45,099 nt of DNA. Source: Crocinitomix sp. (GTDB lineage Bacteria > Bacteroidota > Bacteroidia > Flavobacteriales_D > Crocinitomicaceae). Below, piece by piece: positions 39,940 to 45,099 of the stretch. Under the pieces are notes generated by a model. It did not search any database. It was not told the DNA's origin and worked only from the letters and a program-made list of their open reading frames with translations. Made by a program: the position numbers and the translations under genes. Where the stretch lies: assembly GCA_030836155.1 (NCBI GenBank), contig JAURQI010000059.1, positions 1-45,099 of the forward strand. The letters run 5' to 3'. Each line of letters starts with the position of its first letter. Within the stretch, counting starts at the first letter, position 1.

Positions 39940-42366
39940 ATGAAGATCTCATACAACTGGCTAAAGACCTATATAAACACTGATTTATCAGCCGAGAAAA
40001 TGGCTAAAATATTAACCGATACTGGATTGGAGGTTGAAGGTTTAGAAAAGGTAGAAACTATTAAAGGCGGACTAGAAGGTGTCGTCATTGGTAAGATTTT
40101 AACGAAAGAAAAACACCCTGATGCAGATCGTCTAAACGTTACGACAGTGGATGTGGGACAAGAAGAGCCTTTACAGATTGTTTGTGGCGCTCCGAATGTA
40201 GATATTAATCAACATGTTGTAGTAGCAACGGTTGGCACTACACTCTACCCTAACCCAGACGAAGCTTTTAAAATAAAAAAATCGAAAATCAGAGGGGTTG
40301 CTTCCTTCGGAATGATATGTGCTGAGGATGAATTAGGCCTAGGACAATCACATGAAGGAATAATGGTCTTGGCGGATGAACCGAAGATTGGAACGCCAGC
40401 TAATGCATATTTTGAAATCGAGGATGATTATCTTATTGAAATTGGTCTTACACCAAATAGAGCAGATGCAATGGGCCATATTGGTGTAGCCAGAGATTTA
40501 AAAGCATATTTGAATTACCATAATAAGACAAAGCTTGAATTAAACATTCCGCTAGCAGACCTCAAGCCAACTGGCAAAAGTGGTCTGTCCATTAAGGTTG
40601 AAGATATAGATGGAGCTCCACGTTATGCAGGCGCTATTATTCAAGGTATAACGGTGAGCGAATCACCAGAATGGTTGCAAAATAGATTGAGAATAATCGG
40701 TTTGTCACCGATAAACAACATCGTGGACATTACCAATTTTGTGTTACACGAAACCGGTTGTCCATTGCATGCTTTTGATTTGAATAAAGTAAACGATAAT
40801 GTGATTGTTCGTCGTGCAAAAAGCAACGAAAAATTGACGACCTTAGACGATGAAGTGCGTGAGCTAAACGAAGAGGATTTGATGATTTGTAATGCTGATG
40901 GCCCTATGTGTATCGCTGGTGTTTTTGGCGGCTTAGATTCAGGGGTACAAGCGGATACAAAAGGGATTTTCTTGGAGGCAGCCTACTTCAACCCTGTTTC
41001 GGTGAGAAAAACGGCTAAACGTCATGGATTGAATACGGATTCGTCTTTCAGATTTGAACGTGGAGTTGACCCTAACTTCATATTAACAGCAAGAGATCGT
41101 GCTACGCAACTTATTCTCGAAATTGCTGGAGGTGAATTGATCGAATTAGCAGATCTATACCCGAACCCGATCAACGAAAATGAAGTTGTTTTTAGTTTTG
41201 ATCGTTGTCGTAAATTATGTGGAGTTGAGATTTCTGATGAAGCGATATTAGACATTTTAAATCAATTGGACATTCACATGGTTTCTGACTCTGAAGAAGA
41301 GGTTGTATTAAAAATCCCCACTTATCGGGTTGACGTTACGCGAGAAGCGGATGTTATTGAAGAAGTTCTTCGTATTTATGGGTTTAATCAAGTTCCGATT
41401 CCGGATAAATTGAATGCTTCATTGACGTTTCATAAAAAACTAGATCGAGATAAGATTTATAATATTGCCGCAGACCTATTGGTTAGTAACGGGTTTAATG
41501 AGATCATGAACAACTCCTTAACGAGCTCTTCAAACTGGGAAAACATTTCGTCAAAAGCATTTAAACCCGAGAATGATGTTCAATTATTAAATCCATTAAG
41601 TAATGAACTAGATGTCATGCGTCAGACGATGATTTTTGGCGGTCTAAAAAATATTGTGCATAACCAAAACAGACAAGCACCTGATTTGAAATTATTCGAA
41701 TTGGGTAATTGCTATCGCAAAGATGTAGAAGGCTATTCTCAGTCCGCACATCTATCGATTTGGTTGACTGGAGCTAAAAAAGCGGAAAACTGGGCAGAGA
41801 AAACGAGCAACTCTAGTTTTTATACGCTCAAAGGAATGGTTGAATCGATTCTCAATAAGCTAGGTATCAACAAAAATCCTAAAATTGAGGAATTGAAAAA
41901 CGATCTTTTGGAAGATGGTTATGAAATAAGGATAGCAAATAAAGCCGTTGCAGAAATGGGGTGGATAAAACCTGAAATTTGCAAATCTTTTGGGGTTAAA
42001 AGTCAAGTCTTTTATGCTGAATTCAATTGGGATCAGGTGATAGAAGCATCTGTCATGAATAAGACTCAATTTCAGCCTTTACCAAAGACACAATTCGTAA
42101 GACGTGATTTTTCACTTTTATTAAACCGTTCGGTTAGCTTTCGTGAGATATCTGAAATCGCTAAAAAGACAGATAAAAAGATCCTCAAGGAAGTCGGGTT
42201 ATTTGATGTCTATGAAGGAAAAAATTTACCAGATGGTAAAAAATCGTATGCTGTCTCCTTTATTTTTCAAGACGACGAAAAAACATTAAAGGACAAGCAG
42301 ATTGACGGAATTATGGATGAAATTCGTAAACAATTAGAACGTCAATTGAGCGCTGAATTGCGTTAA
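39940..42366 (+). CDS. pheT: Phenylalanyl-tRNA synthetase beta subunit
   Basis: 808 residues, full length. It forms the alpha2-beta2 enzyme that charges tRNA-Phe; pheS is not in this window, as is common in Bacteroidota. Visible domains: N-terminal 'MKISYNWLKTYI', EMAP/OB-fold tRNA-binding domain (about 40-150, 'VIGKILTKEKHPDADRLNVTTVDVG'), B3/B4 editing domain ('SPEWLQNRLRIIGLSPINNIVDITNFVLHETGCPLHAFD', 'CIAGVFGGLDSGV'), B5 domain, catalytic-like core ('LLNPLSNELDVMRQTM') and C-terminal FDX-ACB anticodon-binding domain ('FPLPKTQFVRRDFSLLLNRSVSF', reading FQPLPKTQ here). No truncation seen. Confidence 0.95.
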   Translation: MKISYNWLKTYINTDLSAEKMAKILTDTGLEVEGLEKVETIKGGLEGVVIGKILTKEKHPDADRLNVTTVDVGQEEPLQIVCGAPNVDINQHVVVATVGTTLYPNPDEAFKIKKSKIRGVASFGMICAEDELGLGQSHEGIMVLADEPKIGTPANAYFEIEDDYLIEIGLTPNRADAMGHIGVARDLKAYLNYHNKTKLELNIPLADLKPTGKSGLSIKVEDIDGAPRYAGAIIQGITVSESPEWLQNRLRIIGLSPINNIVDITNFVLHETGCPLHAFDLNKVNDNVIVRRAKSNEKLTTLDDEVRELNEEDLMICNADGPMCIAGVFGGLDSGVQADTKGIFLEAAYFNPVSVRKTAKRHGLNTDSSFRFERGVDPNFILTARDRATQLILEIAGGELIELADLYPNPINENEVVFSFDRCRKLCGVEISDEAILDILNQLDIHMVSDSEEEVVLKIPTYRVDVTREADVIEEVLRIYGFNQVPIPDKLNASLTFHKKLDRDKIYNIAADLLVSNGFNEIMNNSLTSSSNWENISSKAFKPENDVQLLNPLSNELDVMRQTMIFGGLKNIVHNQNRQAPDLKLFELGNCYRKDVEGYSQSAHLSIWLTGAKKAENWAEKTSNSSFYTLKGMVESILNKLGINKNPKIEELKNDLLEDGYEIRIANKAVAEMGWIKPEICKSFGVKSQVFYAEFNWDQVIEASVMNKTQFQPLPKTQFVRRDFSLLLNRSVSFREISEIAKKTDKKILKEVGLFDVYEGKNLPDGKKSYAVSFIFQDDEKTLKDKQIDGIMDEIRKQLERQLSAELR

Positions 42367-42379
42367 AATAGATCTGCAC

Positions 42380-43546
42380 TTATTGAGCTAGTTCTTGTTT
42401 CTTAATGATCAAATTAAAGTCTGCAATTTTTTGTTCTGCAATTCTTTGCCAAAGAAAATGATCCTGAATCATTTCGACAGAAATTTGCTTTAATTTTTCG
42501 ATTTTTGCCGCCGGAACGACGCACATAGATTCGATCGCTTTTTTGATCAACAAAACATCAGGATCTGACAATAAAACTCCATTTGTAGTCACCTGCCTTG
42601 ATACGGCTCCAACGTCCGTTGCTATAATCGCTAGTCCAGAGGCCATTGCTTCCAATATGACAGTTGGCATTCCTTCTGAATGACTAGGGCAAATCAAACA
42701 ATCGGCCTGTCTTAAATACTGACGCATGAGGCTCTCATCCCTCACTTCACCAACGTAATGAATACGATCATCTTTCACTCGTTTATCTTCCGGAATTGGC
42801 CCGATGAAAGTCATTGAAAAAGGTATTTCTGAAGAAGATAATAATTCCAATGCTTGATTCAATTCTTCAATTCCCTTTCTGCGTTCATATCGACCAACAA
42901 AAATAAATTTTCGAATTTCACCTACGGGTTCGATTTGATCATTTAACCAAGATTCATCAATACAATTCGACTGCAGCAATAACTGTTCTTCTTTAACACC
43001 TTCTTGTAATAAAAGTGGATGTATTTTTCCGCCAAAAGAATAGACAAAATCCGCTTGTCGAATCATGGTTCGCACCGTACTTTTCAATAATGCGTATGAC
43101 GCCTTTACTTTAATTGAAGGTGGCTTTTGAAACATTTCAAACCCGTGAAAGTTTACAACCACTGGAGCCTGCCATTTACCGGCTTTTCTTTGCTTGATGA
43201 ATTCCCATCCCGTAAATCCTTGGGTATACACCAAATCATATTCGTTTTCCCCCTCTTCTCGAATTTTTTTAAATATCAGATTAGAATAACGCTTGTTCTC
43301 CCTTAAATAATGCCCTGGAAAGGCATCTAATTTAGGGAAAGGAATATGGGTCTCTTGGATATACCGCAGTTGTTCGGCATTAAACAAGTCATCAAAGGCC
43401 TGTTGATCATAAAGGTCTCCTCCGCAATGAACGAGATGTACTTTAATATGATGATCAGCCAATAAACGTGTTAATATCAAGGAGTGCTTTTGCATCCCTC
43501 CCAACTGGAAAGGATAAATTCCATCTGTTATTAAGAGCACCTTCAT
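42380..43546 (-). CDS. Family 4 glycosyltransferase (GT-B fold)
   Basis: 388 residues. The N-terminal 'MKVLLITDGIYPFQLGGMQKHSLILTRLLADH' is the GT4 glycine-loop start. The C-terminal half has 'FIFVGRYERRKGIEELNQAL' (donor domain first strand) and the retaining E-x7-E motif 'SHSEGMPTVILEAMASGLAIIATDVGAVS'. It should transfer a sugar from a nucleotide donor to a lipid or glycan acceptor on the cytoplasmic side; it does not resemble BshA. The start is the ATG 6 nt after an exact -7 box; a TTG three codons earlier lies within that box and is rejected. It converges on pheT with a 13-nt gap. Confidence 0.87.
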   Translation of the reverse strand: MKVLLITDGIYPFQLGGMQKHSLILTRLLADHHIKVHLVHCGGDLYDQQAFDDLFNAEQLRYIQETHIPFPKLDAFPGHYLRENKRYSNLIFKKIREEGENEYDLVYTQGFTGWEFIKQRKAGKWQAPVVVNFHGFEMFQKPPSIKVKASYALLKSTVRTMIRQADFVYSFGGKIHPLLLQEGVKEEQLLLQSNCIDESWLNDQIEPVGEIRKFIFVGRYERRKGIEELNQALELLSSSEIPFSMTFIGPIPEDKRVKDDRIHYVGEVRDESLMRQYLRQADCLICPSHSEGMPTVILEAMASGLAIIATDVGAVSRQVTTNGVLLSDPDVLLIKKAIESMCVVPAAKIEKLKQISVEMIQDHFLWQRIAEQKIADFNLIIKKQELAQ

Positions 43547-43552
43547 TAGAAT

Positions 43553-43560
43553 CAAAATTA
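43553..43560 (-). promoter_or_regulatory. -7 promoter box TAATTTTG for the GT4 gene
   Basis: Exact TAnnTTTG match separated from the ATG by only ATTCTA. A very short leader is implied. Confidence 0.55.
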
Positions 43561-43650
43561 GCCAATATTTTTAAGGGATATTAACTGAAATGAAAAGACT
43601 CCGATTCTTTTATTATTCTTTAACACTTAGTAGGCTCTTAAATAAATAAA

Positions 43651-43693
43651 GCCCTTCCCATTTCTGTCCGGAAGAACAAAAATGGATAAGGGC
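43651..43693. terminator. Long hairpin downstream of the T9SS-cargo remnant, candidate terminator
   Basis: Arms GCCCTT/AAGGGC and CCATTT/AAATGG pair around a short internal bulge, with a further inner TTCT/AGAA pairing. On the minus strand the hairpin is followed by TTTATTTATTT, so it may have ended the now-decayed cargo gene 100 nt upstream. Confidence 0.5.
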
Positions 43694-43793
43694 CTAAAAT
43701 TAAAGGACGAAGTATCGCCGAAGTGAATGGTCAAGTTTTGGTTGGTTGGCTTAAAACATAGGGCATATGACCTCTTTTTCCTTTAATTAATAA

Positions 43794-44072
43794 TTATTTG
43801 TTACCGACAATTTTCTCAAAAGAACCATCATCATAAACATATACTTTAATGCCATTATAGCTTTCATCAACCTCCACACCCATGAGATTAACAATTTGAA
43901 CTAAATTTCGACCGACTGTTTTACGATTATCAATATTAATGGTTTTTAAATGCGTCTGCTTGCCATCAAAATCAACTTGAGTTAGTCGATAGTAATTAAT
44001 CGTTCTCTCAAACACACCGTCTGATATATTATAATCTCTTGGCTCTGATGATTGCCCTGCGCCGTCAATTGT
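43794..44072 (-). pseudogene. 3' remnant of a T9SS cargo gene (pre-sorting segment plus type A-like C-terminal domain)
   Basis: The open frame reads 'TIDGAGQSSEPRDYNISD' and then 'INYYRLTQVDFDGKQTHLKT', the stereotyped stretch that precedes the sorting domain in Bacteroidota cargo proteins. It then continues 'VGRNLVQIVNLMGVEVDESYNGIKVYVYDDGSFEKIV', a sorting-domain-like end. A TAA sits directly upstream of this segment, and the next 140 nt show no cargo-like sequence, signal peptide or Bacteroidota promoter. The only internal start is a GTG after the first 19 codons. I therefore read it as a 5'-truncated relic. A short expressed ORF of 73 residues from that GTG cannot be excluded, but it would lack any export signal. 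Confidence 0.65.
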
Positions 44073-44213
44073 TTAATAGGCTGTTGGTTTTGGTTGTTTT
44101 TAATAAAACAAGAAACAAAAAATAATGTTTTATTCCAAACAGAATTCGACCATGCTTGTGTAGAAATCGACAAATTAAAGGATTCAATGGAAATATGGCA
44201 AAACTTGCAGGCA

Positions 44214-44247
44214 TAAAAAAAGCTGCAATCCTGAGATTACAGCTTTT
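44214..44247 (-). terminator. Rho-independent terminator after the DUF4197 gene
   Basis: On the minus strand, AAAAGCTGTAATC and GATTGCAGCTTTT pair (one mismatch) around a 4-nt loop, followed by a run of T. It lies 22 nt after the stop. Confidence 0.85.
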
Positions 44248-44268
44248 ATAAAATTTTGTTATGTTCGG

Positions 44269-45015
44269 TTAATTACCCAAACTTCCGAACACTTTCTTCA
44301 ATATATCAGTCACACGAGCAGCTGGATTAAGTCGAATTTTCTTCTCTTCTTCTTTTACCAAAAAGAATAAACCTTGAATTCCTCGATCAGTCACATACGT
44401 ATCTAAATCAGCTTCTACTTTGTCTTTTCCGAAAAGAGGTGCCCAATTATTATACTTCGTCGCAACTGGGTTCCAATAGCTTGTCAATTTTACCGTTTCG
44501 ATAGCATCCTTAACGACAGGCTTAAAAGCTGTAGTCAACGGGGAAGTTGTTTTATCCTTCAAATACATTGTTGCTGCCGAATCAGAACCATTCAAAATGG
44601 CAAATCCATCAGAAATACTCATATTAGTAATCGCATCAACAAAAATTGGAGCGGCTTTTTTAGAAGCTTCTTCCGCAGCTCTGTTCAGTGTTAAAACTAT
44701 TTCATCTACCTTGCCTTGTAATCCCCACTCAATAGCCTTATCCATAAGTGCTATTGCATCTGGAGGAAACGGCAATTTAATCGCTGAATTTTTGAAAAAA
44801 CCATCTGTAGCGCTTGCCATTGATGCGCCATTTTTTATACCTACGGTTAAAGCTTCTTTTAATCCCTGAATAACTTCACCGTTCGTCAATGAAGGCGCAG
44901 GTGTATCGCCACTTCCATTTGTAGAAACCACCTCTGATGCTACATCTTCTAAAATGTCACAACGCGTAAATAAGAATAAAGAAAAAATACCGATTATGAT
45001 GCTAATTTTTTTCAT
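44269..45015 (-). CDS. DUF4197 lipoprotein
   Basis: 248 residues. The signal ends at 'LFLFTRC', a less usual lipobox with Arg before Cys19; lipidation is likely but not certain. The rest matches DUF4197: 'GLKEALTVGIKNGASMASATDGFFKNSAIKLPFPPDAIALMDKAIEWGLQGKVDEIVLTLNRAAEEASKKAAPIFVDAITNMSISDGFAILNG', followed by 'ATMYLKDKTTSPLTTAFKPVV'. The family is widespread in Proteobacteria and Bacteroidota and of unknown function, periplasm-facing and mostly helical. It is monocistronic with its own promoter and terminator. Confidence 0.85.
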   Translation of the reverse strand: MKKISIIIGIFSLFLFTRCDILEDVASEVVSTNGSGDTPAPSLTNGEVIQGLKEALTVGIKNGASMASATDGFFKNSAIKLPFPPDAIALMDKAIEWGLQGKVDEIVLTLNRAAEEASKKAAPIFVDAITNMSISDGFAILNGSDSAATMYLKDKTTSPLTTAFKPVVKDAIETVKLTSYWNPVATKYNNWAPLFGKDKVEADLDTYVTDRGIQGLFFLVKEEEKKIRLNPAARVTDILKKVFGSLGN

Positions 45016-45039
45016 GATAAATCCAGTTAGTTATTTGGT

Positions 45040-45072
45040 CAAACTTATTAATTATTTCTTTATGTTTATCAA
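45040..45072 (-). promoter_or_regulatory. DUF4197 promoter: -33 TTG and -7 TAAGTTTG
   Basis: An exact -7 box at 45047-45040 and a TTG at 45072-45070 are 22 nt apart, the expected Bacteroidota geometry. The ATG is 24 nt downstream of the box. The remaining bases to the window end show nothing else. Confidence 0.6.
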
Positions 45073-45099
45073 AAAGAATACCACGAATCAAAAATACAG

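Noticed and set aside
42380-43546. GT4 gene as BshA, which would complete a bacillithiol pathway with bshC
   Set aside because: The N-terminus lacks the BshA-type 'YPxxGGSG' loop, reading 'YPFQLGGMQKHS' instead, and the gene is 31 kb from bshC. A general GT4 call is safer.
43982-44173. 63-codon open frame overlapping the T9SS-cargo remnant
   Set aside because: Its translation shows no recognisable motif, while the overlapping frame encodes an obvious cargo C-terminus. It is a shadow frame.

Overview
The window reads as chromosomal DNA of a Bacteroidota member, most likely order Flavobacteriales (a Crocinitomicaceae-type organism is my guess, at low confidence). The signs are an AT-rich composition, type IX secretion (T9SS) cargo features, a lipidated TamA homologue (TamL), the bacillithiol enzyme BshC, CarboxypepD-regulatory/TonB-dependent receptors and SprB-like repeats. 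Many promoters carry the Bacteroidota -7 box TAnnTTTG. Almost all of the window is coding. I see no rRNA or tRNA gene, insertion sequence, prophage or CRISPR array.

Layout. 1-6600: a TerB-like protein, then a leftward cluster of tamL, a secreted sialidase-like Asp-box protein and a GT2 glycosyltransferase fused to a catalytically stripped sugar-phosphotransferase-like tail. 6600-11700: an RNA methyltransferase with small membrane ORFs, a SirB1-like protein, bshC with a nucleoside phosphorylase, and a four-helix membrane protein. 11800-15300: a cyclophilin, recF with a DciA-like DUF721 gene and a small Cys-containing lipoprotein, an orphan HsdR-N-like nuclease-fold protein and a CarboxypepD-reg protein. 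15300-21200: guaB followed by three SurA/PpiC-type periplasmic folding factors. 21200-22760: a SRPBCC protein and an aldo/keto reductase.

22756-29610 is the most coherent unit: a leftward operon for uptake of Mn2+ or Zn2+. It encodes a TonB-dependent outer-membrane receptor with a CGVC plug motif, a DtxR/MntR regulator, a TroA-like binding lipoprotein, an ATPase, and two permeases. One permease carries a second DtxR-type winged-helix and metal-binding module at its C-terminus. A 16-bp inverted repeat resembling a DtxR/MntR operator lies just upstream of the receptor gene.

29650-36600: ndk, an intergenic region with two hairpins sharing a loop sequence, a tandem pair of small outer-membrane barrels with a third convergent one, a monooxygenase-fold protein, a SAM hydrolase/chlorinase-family protein, then phoH, purC and a TPR protein. 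36550-45099: a T9SS cargo protein, a coupled pair of secreted proteins (one with a probable transglutaminase-like Cys-His-Asp triad), a CAP-domain protein, pheT, a GT4 glycosyltransferase, a decayed 3' remnant of a T9SS cargo gene and a DUF4197 lipoprotein.

The best leads are the permease-regulator fusion with its putative operator, the GT2 to pseudo-phosphotransferase fusion, the T9SS cargo remnant, the paired hairpins after ndk, a small in-frame ORF directly behind a stop codon, and the very short leaders implied by -7 boxes 4-6 nt from start codons. All family assignments are from reading the translated sequence by eye; no database search was run.
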